Shown in pieces: positions 1 through 8,780 of a DNA stretch of 64,000 nucleotides. The stretch spans positions 1,550,001 to 1,614,000 of the forward strand of contig NZ_CP050453.1 of the NCBI RefSeq assembly GCF_014171575.1. Reading direction: 5' to 3'. The position numbers were made by a program, and so were the translations under genes. The DNA is from Microbacterium sp. Se63.02b (GTDB lineage Bacteria > Actinomycetota > Actinomycetes > Actinomycetales > Microbacteriaceae). Under the pieces are notes generated by a model. It searched no databases. It was not told where the DNA came from and saw only the letters and a program-made list of their open reading frames with translations. Numbering within the stretch: the stretch's first letter is position 1; every line of letters starts with the position of its first letter.

Positions 1-59
1 TCAAGTGGGAAGACGACGTTCTGAAGGACGTGAGCCACTGGGAGGTTCTCCGATGTTGA
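1..59 (+). CDS. C-terminal end of an unidentified protein (cut by window edge)
   Basis: One frame stays open from the window edge and reads about 18 codons ending WEVLRC before TGA at 57-59. It is too short to assign to a family. Its position just before galE suggests an envelope polysaccharide gene, but that is inference only. The 127 bases between it and galE hold nothing clear except the galE -10 box. Confidence 0.3.
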   Translation, partial: KWEDDVLKDVSHWEVLRC

Positions 60-173
60 TGCCACAGGCCGCCGTCGGAGGACGGCGCGGGATTCGACGA
101 GCAGTGAGTAGCCTACCGTCGATGACCTCTGGATCTGCGGAGAGCCTCCCGCCGGGCGACGAGACGCACTGGC

Positions 174-179
174 TAGACT
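174..179 (+). promoter_or_regulatory. -10 box (TAGACT) for leaderless galE
   Basis: TAGACT fits the TANNNT -10 pattern and ends 7 bases before the galE ATG at 187. There is no Shine-Dalgarno sequence, so transcription probably starts at the start codon. Confidence 0.6.
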
Positions 180-186
180 GACCGCG

Positions 187-1176
187 ATGAAGGTACTGAT
201 CACCGGCGGTGCCGGCTACATTGGCGCGACTGTCGCGACGGCATGCATCGAGGCAGGGATCGAGGTCGTGATCCTCGACGATCTCTCCACCGGGCTCAAG
301 GCCTTCGGCGAGGGGCGCGATCTCTACATCGGCGACATCGCCGACCGTGCCGTGCTCGACACGCTGCTGGCCGATCACCCCGACATCGACGCGGTCATCC
401 ATTGCGCCGCGCGGATCGTTGTCCCGGAATCCGTCGCGGACCCGCTCGGGTATTACGACGCGAACGTCGGCAAGACGATCACGCTCCTGCAGGGGCTGCG
501 CGACGCGGGGATCCCCCGGATCGTGTTCAGCTCCTCGGCGGCGGTGTATGCGGGCGAGTCCGGCGAAGGCGTGGACGAACACGGCAGCCTCGCGCCGGCG
601 AGCCCGTACGCGGCGACCAAGGCCATGATCGAGCAGATCCTCGACGACTCCGCGAGAGCGGGGGACTTCCGTGCCATCGCGCTGCGCTACTTCAATCCGA
701 TCGGAGCGGACCCGCGGCTGCGCACCGGGTTGCAGAACCCGACCCCCTCGCACGCCCTGGGCCGGATCATGCAGGCACGCGCGTCCGGGGAGCCGTTCAC
801 GATCACCGGCACCGACTGGGCGACGCGGGACGGGACGGGGCTTCGGGACTACATCCACGTCTGGGATCTGGCTCTCGCGCATGTCGCGGCAGTGCAGAGG
901 TTCGACCAGGTCGCAACCCCTGACGCGCCCTCTCAGGTGATCAACCTCGGCACAGGAGCCGGGGTGACGGTTCGCGAACTCATCAGCGCCTTCGAGCGCG
1001 TCACCGGAGAGCCGCTCCCCGTGGTCGAGGCCGCCCGCCGCCCGGGTGACCAGGCGGGCGCGTACGCGATCGTCGACCGCGCGGCCGATGTGCTCGCCTG
1101 GCGTGCGGAACGCTCGGTGGACGACGGCGTGCGCGACGCGATCGCGTGGGCGGAGAAGCTGCGCTCGCTGGGCTGA
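187..1176 (+). CDS. galE: UDP-glucose 4-epimerase
   Basis: Extended short-chain dehydrogenase of 329 residues, close to the usual GalE length (about 330-340). It interconverts UDP-glucose and UDP-galactose using tightly bound NAD. The N-terminal Rossmann motif GGAGYIG is at residues 7-13, a serine cluster sits near 115-117, and the catalytic pair is Tyr141-xxx-Lys145 in SPYAATK. RYFNPIGA near 170-180 is the typical substrate-site stretch of GalE. It lies next to two O-antigen-ligase-like genes and manA, so a role supplying galactose to a surface polysaccharide is likely (inference). It converges with the ligase gene, 21 bases apart. Other NDP-sugar epimerases are possible, but GalE fits best. 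Confidence 0.9.
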   Translation: MKVLITGGAGYIGATVATACIEAGIEVVILDDLSTGLKAFGEGRDLYIGDIADRAVLDTLLADHPDIDAVIHCAARIVVPESVADPLGYYDANVGKTITLLQGLRDAGIPRIVFSSSAAVYAGESGEGVDEHGSLAPASPYAATKAMIEQILDDSARAGDFRAIALRYFNPIGADPRLRTGLQNPTPSHALGRIMQARASGEPFTITGTDWATRDGTGLRDYIHVWDLALAHVAAVQRFDQVATPDAPSQVINLGTGAGVTVRELISAFERVTGEPLPVVEAARRPGDQAGAYAIVDRAADVLAWRAERSVDDGVRDAIAWAEKLRSLG

Positions 1177-1197
1177 CGCCTCCCCGAGCGCGCGCCA

Positions 1198-2496
1198 CTA
1201 CTGCTGTGGGCGGAGTGTCGGGATCGCCCCGGTGTGCGCGGCATCGATGTTCTCGCGCCACGACCGCGACTGCCCGGCGCGCAGCGCGCAGAGAACCAGC
1301 ATGAACCACCCCGCACCGACCAGGGTGAAGCTCTCGAACATCGAGTCGACGGCGAGGGTGACGAGCATGATCGGTGTCCAGGCGTAGACGACGGACCGCC
1401 GAGCGCTCGCCACCAGCCACGACCGGATCAGGGCCACTCCACCGAGCAGCAGGAACAGCACCAGCCCTGCCCAGCCGAGCTGGAGGAGCACGTCGAAGAA
1501 CGCGTTCAACGCGCTCTGGTGGTGGTCGTCGAGCTGGAAGTTGATGAACGTGAACGGGTATTCGCCGCGGGCCCAATCGCCGAACCATCCCCACCCCTGG
1601 ATCGGCTTCAGGGCGACGAAGTCGAGGATCGTGTTCCACAGCGACGCCCGGATCGAGAAGTCGGACCCGGCGTCGAGCAGCGCGATGATCTGGTGGCGGA
1701 ACGCGAAGGCGATCACGAGAGCGAGCGCGACCAGGGCTCCGAGCATCCACTGGACGACGTTGCGCCGGTGCGGCGCGGTGTGCCGCACGATCGTGAGGGC
1801 GAGCGTGACGATGCCGACGGCGACGGCGAGCACGAGCACGGTGGGGGAGGCGGAGAGGAATGCCAGCGCCCCGGCGAGCCCGATCGAGACGACGGCGAGC
1901 GGCGGATCCACGGACTGCGTGCGCCACTCGATCACGAACGTGATGAGCGCGATGACTGCGATGAATCCCATCATGTTACGGCTGCCGAACAGGCCCTGGA
2001 TCGGACCGCCCTCCGCCAGATCGCCCTGGATGGAGAGGAACGTGAAGGGGACGTCGAGCAGGATGCCCGAGAGGATCTCGAGTCCGAGCGAGGCGCCGAG
2101 GAGGACGCGCAGCGTGTCGCCGATCGCACGTACGGTCTGCAGCGTGTCACGGATATGGCCGATCGTGATCGCCAGGAAGGCGAATCCGAACAGGGACATC
2201 CACCCGAAGAACGTGTCGGAGCGATCCGTCGTCCACACCAGGCTCACCAGCGCCCAGCCGAGGAAGGCGAAGAGAGACGAGGGAGCGATCCTCAGCGGAG
2301 AGAGCTCTTCGCGACGGACCCAGAGGATCGCGGCGCCCAGGACGCACAGCACGGTGATGACGGCGGCCAGTGTGACGCCCGAGGCCATCCGCTCGATCGC
2401 GAAGGAGCCGAAGACCGCGGTCAGAGCGGCGAGGGTGAAGGCCCGCGCGAACTCCGCCGAGCCGAGGAGGCGCACGAGAGGACGCGCCGACGTCAC
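1198..2496 (-). CDS. O-antigen ligase/polymerase-like membrane protein (second of a tandem pair)
   Basis: 432-residue polytopic membrane protein with about ten hydrophobic segments. The C-terminal third has the ligase-type pattern: a loop with SLWNTILDFVALKPIQGWGW followed by a His-rich stretch (DDHHQSALNAF) and two more helices, as in the Wzy_C/WaaL family, which transfers or polymerises lipid-linked glycans outside the membrane. The start is GTG at 2496, because its GTGA overlaps the stop of the upstream ligase gene by 4 bases, indicating translational coupling; the open frame reaches further upstream but there reads as a shadow of that gene. The substrate is unknown. It could equally be a teichuronic-acid or exopolysaccharide polymerase. 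Confidence 0.8.
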   Translation of the reverse strand: MTSARPLVRLLGSAEFARAFTLAALTAVFGSFAIERMASGVTLAAVITVLCVLGAAILWVRREELSPLRIAPSSLFAFLGWALVSLVWTTDRSDTFFGWMSLFGFAFLAITIGHIRDTLQTVRAIGDTLRVLLGASLGLEILSGILLDVPFTFLSIQGDLAEGGPIQGLFGSRNMMGFIAVIALITFVIEWRTQSVDPPLAVVSIGLAGALAFLSASPTVLVLAVAVGIVTLALTIVRHTAPHRRNVVQWMLGALVALALVIAFAFRHQIIALLDAGSDFSIRASLWNTILDFVALKPIQGWGWFGDWARGEYPFTFINFQLDDHHQSALNAFFDVLLQLGWAGLVLFLLLGGVALIRSWLVASARRSVVYAWTPIMLVTLAVDSMFESFTLVGAGWFMLVLCALRAGQSRSWRENIDAAHTGAIPTLRPQQ

Positions 2497-3908
2497 GGCA
2501 CCCGCCGTTGCCGCGTGCCGCGTTCGAACACGAGGTCCCGCTCTCCGACGCCCACGAGCGGCACGGACTTGAGCTTGAACGACAGCAGGACCACGAGCAT
2601 CCACCCCCACAGCATGATCGGGGTCGATTCGGAGAACCCCTGCACGAGCAGCACCACCGTGAAGAGGCTGGGGAGCAGGGTCAGCGGCGAGAAGGGGCGC
2701 CCGGCATCGAGGTCCCATCGCGGGCGGTCGACGGCGAAGAACCAGGACCGCCAGAGCATGCTCAGGTAGGCGACGCCCATCAGGACCACCCCGACGACGC
2801 CGAGTTGGAACAGCACGTCGAGCCACATGTTGTGGGCGTGGAAGACCGTGATGTCGTGGTCGGTGATCCAGCGGTCGAACGCAGGATCGGTCGGGATCCA
2901 CGGGCTGGAGAAGCCGTTGCCGAAGATCGGGTGATCTCTCACACGCTCGAGGACCTTGGCCCAGATCAGGTCGGATCTGCCGGTCAGGTCGGAGCTGCGC
3001 CCCACGAGACCGAGCAGCTGGTCACGCAGCAGCCACGCGGCGGCCGCCGCCACGGAGGTGCCGCCGATCGCGATCACGTAGATGCGGGTTCGCGCACCGG
3101 GAGTGCGCGCCCGTCGCATCAGCAGTGCGACCACGAGGACCACGAGCGACGCTGCGGCGCACGCGAGCGCGGTGACCGAGGACGTGCGGAACAGGAAGTA
3201 TGCCGCGAGAAGCATCCACAGTGCGAGTGTGGTGCGCCAGCGAGCGCGAGCGGCGAACAGCACACCGAAGGTGATGATCGCGAACAGGGAGATGATCGCC
3301 AGCAGGTTCGCATTGCCCACGATGCCCTGGATGCGTCCACCGTCGAACAGGTTGTCGCGCACCCAGTACCACTGCGGGTCGATCTCGCCGTCCGGCAGCG
3401 TCACGAAGTTCGGCAGCAGCGGTCCGTGCAGCACGAGGGAGACCCACAGTTCGATCGCCAGCGAGAGGCCGAGGATCCACTTGAAGGCGGAGGACAGCGC
3501 CCGCACGATCTCGTGCCACGTGAGCACGTGCGCGATGAACAGGCCGTTCACGGTGACCGCCGCGAGCAGGACCCAGGTGATGAGGGTCGGCCCGCGCCAC
3601 TGGGACCAGGCGACCGACAGGAGGGCGAAGGCGACATAGCCGACAGCCGTCCACGGAAGGCGTCGCCAGCGGAACGCCTGCGGTCTGTTGCGAGTGAGCA
3701 TCGGGACGCCGATGCCGATCGTCGCGAGGGTGAACACGACGAGGACGACGGCGGCCCCCTCGATGCCGAGGAGGTTGTACACGGCGCTGTGCGCGAACGT
3801 CGCGATGAGGACGAGGATCACGTAACCGCGCAGCAGGAGATGCCCCGTCGACTCGCGCTCCGGCGCCGAGGGCGGGGCTGTCACCGGGTGCTTGGTGTAC
3901 TGGGCCAT
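2493..3908 (-). CDS. O-antigen ligase/polymerase-like membrane protein (first of a tandem pair)
   Basis: 471-residue polytopic protein of the same superfamily as its downstream neighbour but clearly divergent from it. GRSDLIWAKVLERVRDHPIF, then a large outer loop, then HAHNMWLDVLFQLG matches the conserved loop and following helix of Wzy_C proteins. The start MAQYTKHPV at 3908 is chosen because a -10 box lies 7 bases upstream and the extended frame beyond it runs into antisense manA. It leads a two-gene operon with the 1198-2496 gene. Role: assembly of a surface glycan, by family. Confidence 0.82.
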   Translation of the reverse strand: MAQYTKHPVTAPPSAPERESTGHLLLRGYVILVLIATFAHSAVYNLLGIEGAAVVLVVFTLATIGIGVPMLTRNRPQAFRWRRLPWTAVGYVAFALLSVAWSQWRGPTLITWVLLAAVTVNGLFIAHVLTWHEIVRALSSAFKWILGLSLAIELWVSLVLHGPLLPNFVTLPDGEIDPQWYWVRDNLFDGGRIQGIVGNANLLAIISLFAIITFGVLFAARARWRTTLALWMLLAAYFLFRTSSVTALACAAASLVVLVVALLMRRARTPGARTRIYVIAIGGTSVAAAAAWLLRDQLLGLVGRSSDLTGRSDLIWAKVLERVRDHPIFGNGFSSPWIPTDPAFDRWITDHDITVFHAHNMWLDVLFQLGVVGVVLMGVAYLSMLWRSWFFAVDRPRWDLDAGRPFSPLTLLPSLFTVVLLVQGFSESTPIMLWGWMLVVLLSFKLKSVPLVGVGERDLVFERGTRQRRVP

Positions 3909-3915
3909 CGCGTTC

Positions 3916-3921
3916 AGGCTA
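3916..3921 (-). promoter_or_regulatory. -10 box (TAGCCT) for leaderless ligase operon
   Basis: Read on the minus strand, TAGCCT ends 7 bases before the ATG at 3908. It lies back to back with the manA -10 at 3965-3970, making a compact divergent promoter region. Confidence 0.55.
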
Positions 3922-3964
3922 CCGCGCCGCGCTCCCGGCATCCCTGAACGCCGCAGCGCGGCTC

Positions 3965-3970
3965 TACGCT
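3965..3970 (+). promoter_or_regulatory. -10 box (TACGCT) for leaderless manA
   Basis: TACGCT ends 7 bases before the manA ATG at 3978. No convincing -35 element was seen. Confidence 0.5.
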
Positions 3971-3977
3971 GGGGGAC

Positions 3978-5105
3978 ATGCTGCTGAGCCTGACGAATGA
4001 GCCCCGCGACTACGCCTGGGGCTCCGCCTCCCTCCTGGCCTCCCTCGAAGGGCGTGCGCCCACCGGTGCACCCGAAGCCGAGGTGTGGTTCGGAGACCAT
4101 CCGGGTGACCCCGCCGATGTGGTGGGAGGCGGCACGCTCGACCAGGTCACCGGTGGCTCCCTCCCGTACCTTTTTGAAGCTGCTCGCCGCGGCGCGGCCG
4201 CTCGATCCAGGTGCACCCGACGATCGCACAGGCACGGGCGGGGTGGGAGCGCGAACTCGGGCTCCCCGCGGACGACCCGCAGCGCAACTATCGCGATGAC
4301 AACCACAAGCCGGAGCTCATCGTCGCCCTCAGCGAGAGGTTCGAGTCTCTGAGCGGTCTGCGGCCGATCGACCGCACCGTCGCCCTGCTCGGCCTCCTCG
4401 GCAGCGGCGAGGAGTCGCCCAGCTGCGTGCGCGTCTCGAATCCGCCGGCGACCCGCTGCGCGACGCGATCGGATGGCTTCTCGGCGGTGAGGCGCAGCGC
4501 GAGGTCGACCAGATCATCGAGGCCGTCGTCGCGGCCGCCGAGCGCGACGACGCGGGGGAGTGGAGTGCGAACCTCCGCGCGATCGCGGATGTGGCGAAGA
4601 CCTATCCGCGCGATCCCGGGGTCGTCGTCGCCCTGCTCATGAACCATGTCGTGCTGCGTCGCGGCGATGGTCTCTTCCTGCGTGCCGGTCTGCTGCACGC
4701 GTACCTCTCCGGGCTCGGCGTCGAGATCATGGCCGCGAGCGACAACGTCCTGCGCGGCGGCCTCACCCCGAAGCGCATCGACGTGCCGGAGCTCCTCGCC
4801 ATCCTCGACACGTCTCCCGGTGAGGTGCCGGTGCTGCGGCCTGCGGCAGGGGAGGTCGTCACCGAGTACCCCGTTCCGGTGCCGGACTTCGCGTTGACGC
4901 GCATCACGCTCGACGGCGATCCGGTGGTGATCGAGGTCGCCGGACCGACGATGGTCCTCGCCACCGCAGGCTCCGTCGTCGTCACGTCGGCGACGGGGAG
5001 GAGTTGGCGCTCGCGGTCGGGACGACGGGCTTCGCGAGCGCGGACGAATCCGCTCTCACTCTCTCGGGTGTCGGCGAGGCCTTCGTCGCGAGCCCTGGGC
5101 GCTGA
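3978..5105 (+). CDS. manA: Mannose-6-phosphate isomerase, reading frame broken at four places
   Basis: Type I phosphomannose isomerase, which interconverts fructose-6-P and mannose-6-P for GDP-mannose and mannosylated envelope glycans. The N-terminus LTNEPRDYAWGS and EVWFGDHP are family hallmarks; later frames give VHPTIAQA, DDNHKPE (metal site) and LRAGLLHAYLSGLGVEIMAA. Four indels interrupt it: one extra T near 4169-4174, two bases missing near 4199-4204, and one base missing near 4411-4420 and near 4995-5002. Correcting all four gives a continuous 376-residue protein, the expected length, ending ADESALTLSGVGEAFVASPGR. The exact fit argues for sequencing error over decay, although four hits in one gene leave a real pseudogene possible. 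Confidence 0.85.
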
Positions 5106-5188
5106 GCGGGCGCTCCGCGTGGTGTCGCGACACGCCGACGATTCGCCGTGAACCTTCAAGACTCGCTTGAGGGTTTACGATCCGCGAC

Positions 5189-5217
5189 TTGACCGCAGCG
5201 AATGACACGGGTGTAAT
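5189..5217 (+). promoter_or_regulatory. Promoter of whiB2
   Basis: -35 TTGACC at 5189-5194 and -10 TGTAAT at 5212-5217 are separated by 17 bases, the best sigma-70-type promoter in the window. Transcription would start near 5224, leaving a leader of about 45 bases with a good ribosome site, unlike the leaderless genes around it. Confidence 0.6.
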
Positions 5218-5269
5218 TAGTCATGCGCACGGCCCGCCAGGGGGGCGGATTGAAGGGTTGGAGGTCGAG

Positions 5270-5590
5270 ATGACGGGTTACCGTTCGGAAGTGCCGGAGA
5301 ACTGGTTCGTCGACCCGGTCAACCTCGGAGTTCCCGGTGTGCGTCGTGCAGACGCCACCGATGATGACAACGCTCTCGCCTGGCAGAGCGATGCGCTCTG
5401 CTCGCAGACCGACCCCGAGGCCTTCTTCCCCGAGAAGGGCGGCTCGACCCGCGATGCCAAGCGCATCTGCACCACGTGCGACGTGCGCAGCGAATGCCTC
5501 GAGTACGCGCTCAACAACGACGAGCGGTTCGGCATCTGGGGCGGACTCTCCGAGCGCGAGCGTCGTAAGCTCAAGCGCCGCGCGAGCTGA
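5270..5590 (+). CDS. whiB2: WhiB-family regulator (WhiB2/WhmD type)
   Basis: 106-residue iron-sulfur protein with Cys44, Cys67, Cys70 and Cys76 (C-x22-C-x2-C-x5-C), which hold the 4Fe-4S cluster. The WhiB turn is FGIWGGLSERERR, with a basic C-terminal tail KLKRR for DNA contact. QTDPEAFFPEKGGSTR is typical of the WhiB/WhmD subgroup, which controls septation and sporulation genes together with the main sigma factor. The ATG at 5270 is chosen because GGAGG lies just upstream; a longer open frame from 5189 overlaps the promoter. In mycobacteria whmD lies in the same neighbourhood as DUF3499 and manA, as here. Confidence 0.92.
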   Translation: MTGYRSEVPENWFVDPVNLGVPGVRRADATDDDNALAWQSDALCSQTDPEAFFPEKGGSTRDAKRICTTCDVRSECLEYALNNDERFGIWGGLSERERRKLKRRAS

Positions 5591-5734
5591 CGCTCCCGTC
5601 GGGTTTCTGTAGGGATCCGGCCGACGTGACGTCGCGCGGTGAACGCGCTCGCGCCGAGGGCCTCCGTGCGACCCGGATCCCGCGGCTTCGCGGGCGCGCC
5701 GCGTCCACTGCTCCGGCCCCACGCGGAGCGCGCA

Positions 5735-5740
5735 TAGGCT
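5735..5740 (+). promoter_or_regulatory. -10 box (TAGGCT) before the glycosyltransferase gene
   Basis: TAGGCT ends 9 bases before the ATG at 5750, and no Shine-Dalgarno sequence is present. The rest of the 5591-5749 gap shows no terminator or other clear signal. Confidence 0.5.
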
Positions 5741-5749
5741 GACGACGTC

Positions 5750-8700
5750 ATGCCAGCCCGTGTTCACGCCATCATCGTCGCGCGCCCCGGATCCTCTTCC
5801 CGCGCGCAGCTCCTCCGCACTCTCGAAGCACTGCGCTCCCAGACCGCCCCCGTCGATGCGGTGACTCTCGTGATGTGCGGCGATGCCTCGTCTGCGCGGG
5901 AGAGCGAAGCCGTCGCCGCGACCGTCGAGGGCATCATCGAGGCGCGCGCCACGACGTCCTTCGCCGAGGCGGTCGAACTCGCGCGACCCCGGGTGTCCGA
6001 AGGGTCCGCGATCTGGTTGCTGGCCCAGGACACGGCGCCCCATCCTCGCGCCCTCGAGCGACTTCGCGGCATGTTGGAGCGCTCGCCCTCCGCGGCTGTC
6101 ATCGCGCCCAAGCTGGTCGCGACAGACAACGACAGGGAGATCGTGTCGCTCGGGGTCAGCATGACCGCGCTGGGTCGCTCGGTCGAGCTCGCCGCGGGAG
6201 AACTCGACCAGGGACAGCACGATCGGATGGACGACGCGCTCGGATCCGACATCCGCGGCATCCTCATCCGTGGTGAGGTCCGAGACGCGCTGCGCCCCGA
6301 TCCGGCGCTCGCGGGAGCCGACGAGGGGCTCGACCTCGGCGTGCGCGCGCGCCTGGGGGGAGGCCGCGTCGTCCTCGCGCCGAGTGCGAGGATCTCCGTG
6401 GCGCCCGATGGCCCCGCCGCCTTGCCCTCGGGCAGATTCCGTCGCGCCTACGTCACCCGGCTCGCGCAACTGCACCGTCGTCTGGCCTATGCGCCGGCGG
6501 TCGCTGTGCCTTTCCACTGGCTGAGTCTGCTTCCTCTCGCTCTCTGGCGCTCCGCCGCCGACCTCATCGGCAAGCGGCCGGAAGCCGTCCTGCCGGAATG
6601 GGGCGCGGCGCTGACCGCGATGCTCCGGATCGGGGCGATCACGCGGTCGCGGTCTCGTATCCGTGCGTTCCGCTCGTCCAGCTGGGCGAGCATCGCACCA
6701 TTGCGCGTGACCTCCTCGGATCTGCGGCGACGCCTCGACGACGGTCATGGGAGCGAGGGCGGCGCCGTGAGCGAGCTCCGCTTCTTCTCCGGGGTGGTGC
6801 ATGGGTCGTGCTCGCGGCTCTCGTGGTCAGCATCGCCTCTTTCACGACGCTGCTGGCCTGGCCTGCGCTCGGCGGCGGGGGACTGCTGCCGCTGCGGCAG
6901 ACCGTCGCAGCGCTGTGGAGCGACGCGGCGTGGGGGTGCGTGGAACCGCGGTCGACCTCATCGGTCCCGCCGATCCGTTCGCCGCTGTCGTCGCGGTGCT
7001 CGGCACCCTGTGGCCGGGCGCTCCGTCGTTCGCGATGGTTCTGCTGTGGGTCCTCGCCCTTCCTCTCGCCGTGCTCGGCGGGTGGTTCGCCGCGACCAGG
7101 GTGACCGACCGATCGGGGCTGCGGATCTTCGCCGGTGTCGCGTGGGCCCTCGCGCCCACATTCCTGACGGCGCTGGTCGACGGACGCCCGACGGCTGTCC
7201 TGGTCCATCTGCTGTTGCCATGGCTGTTCCACAGCGCGGTGGTGGCGCACCGTTCCTGGGGTGCGGCCGGGAGCGCCTCGCTCCTGCTCGCCGCCGTCAG
7301 CGCGTGCGCACCGTCCTTGGTGCCCGCTCTCGTGCTGCTCTGGGTGGTGGCGATGGGCATCGTGCTCGGTACCGCACAGTTCCGCGGGGCGGCACGGCTG
7401 TTGTGGGTGCCCGTGCCGACGGCCGCCCTCTTCGCTCCTCTCGTGTTCTGGCAGCTCGCGCACGGGACGCCTCTGGCGCTGCTCGGTGATCCAGGGTCGA
7501 TCTGGGTCGGGCCGCAGGCTGCAGCGGACACGGCAGGTCGTCTGGCGCTCGCCACGGGCTTCCCGACCACGGATCTCGCCGGCTGGATGTCGCTGCTTCC
7601 CGCCCCGATCGCCGCCTGGGCACCGCTGCTGTGCGCGCCGATCGCCCTCCTCGCCCTCGGCGCGGCGGTCGCCCCGCGATGGCGCGCCGGGATCACGCTC
7701 CTCGTCGTCGCGCTCGCAGGTCTCGCGACCGCTTTCCTCGCCGTCGGGATCACCGTGAGCTTCGCCCAGGGCATCGGAGTGGCGATCTGGCCCGGTGCCG
7801 GACTCAGCCTGGCCTGGGCGGGGCTGGTGGGGGCCGCGCTCGTCACGCTGGACACGGCGATCACGCTTCCCCGGCTGCGCGCCCTCGCGACGGTCGTCGC
7901 TGCCGTCGCCCTCGGGATCTGCGCGGTTCCCGCACTCACCGCGTTCCACACCGAGCGCTCCGTCCTCGCGAACGGACCGGAGTCGACCCTTCCCGCTTAC
8001 GTCGCGGCCCAGGCCGCCGGCGACCGTGACATCGCCACGCTCGTGCTGACCCCGCAGAACGACGGCGGTCTCGCGGTCGAGGCCGTCTGGGGCGCGAGCG
8101 AGACGCTCGGGTCGCAGTCGACCATGATCTCGACGGCGGTCGAGCCGCAGGGCGCCGACATCTCGACTCTGGCGGTCGACCTCCTGTCGGCCCGCGACTT
8201 CGATGCGCCGGGCGAACTCGCCGCGGCCGGGATCAGCTACGTGCTGGTGGCGCAGATCCCCGGCGGCGAAGCGGACAAGGCCCGCACCCTCCGCACCGCG
8301 GCGATCGCATCGATCGATCAGCGTCCTGGACTCGTTCATGCGGGAACGACCGATCGCGGCGTCCTGTGGCGGCTCGAGGCCGACGTCGACGTCGCCGGTC
8401 CGGCGAGCCTCACGAATGCGCAGCAGGGCACCGCTCGTCTCGTGATCACCATCCAGCTGATGGCGGTGCTGGCAGCATTGCTGCTGTCCATTCCGACGCG
8501 TGCCTCGCGGCGCGCGGCGCGGGCCCGATCACGCATCGTCGGCCGGGCCCCCGACGAGCCCCTCGTCCTGCCACGGCATGCGGAGGACAGGGCGACGCTC
8601 GACGAGGAGGCCCCTGTGGGTGCTGTCGACGATCCGCAGGACGAGGCGGCTCTGAACGACGAGGCGCTCGCACCGATCGCCGAACCTGTCGATGAGGAGC

Positions 8701-8780
8701 CGTCCGACCCGGAGGAGTCGTCACCGCCATCGGACGATGTCGACGAACCGAAGCCGACCACCGTGGAGGATGACCGATGA
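5750..8780 (+). CDS. Large membrane glycosyltransferase (GT2-type head, polytopic tail), two frameshifts
   Basis: The reconstructed protein is about 1010 residues. The first 300 or so resemble a GT-A/GT2 head (VHAIIVARPG, WLLAQDTAPHPRALERL, GADEGLDLGVRARLGGGRV). A region of ten or more hydrophobic helices follows, then a long acidic tail rich in Asp, Glu and Pro. Two indels break it: a G is missing from the run at 6791-6794 and another from 6932-6936. Adding them gives FSGGGAWVVLAAL and AAWGVRGTAVDLIGP in one frame. It overlaps the DUF5719 gene by ATGA. Head-plus-membrane proteins of this kind with a DUF5719 partner recur in actinobacteria; the sugar donor and the product are unknown. Confidence 0.8.

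Noticed and set aside
1..882. Long minus-strand open frame opposite galE
   Set aside because: It is Arg/Pro-rich shadow sequence of a high-GC gene; galE on the plus strand has all family motifs.
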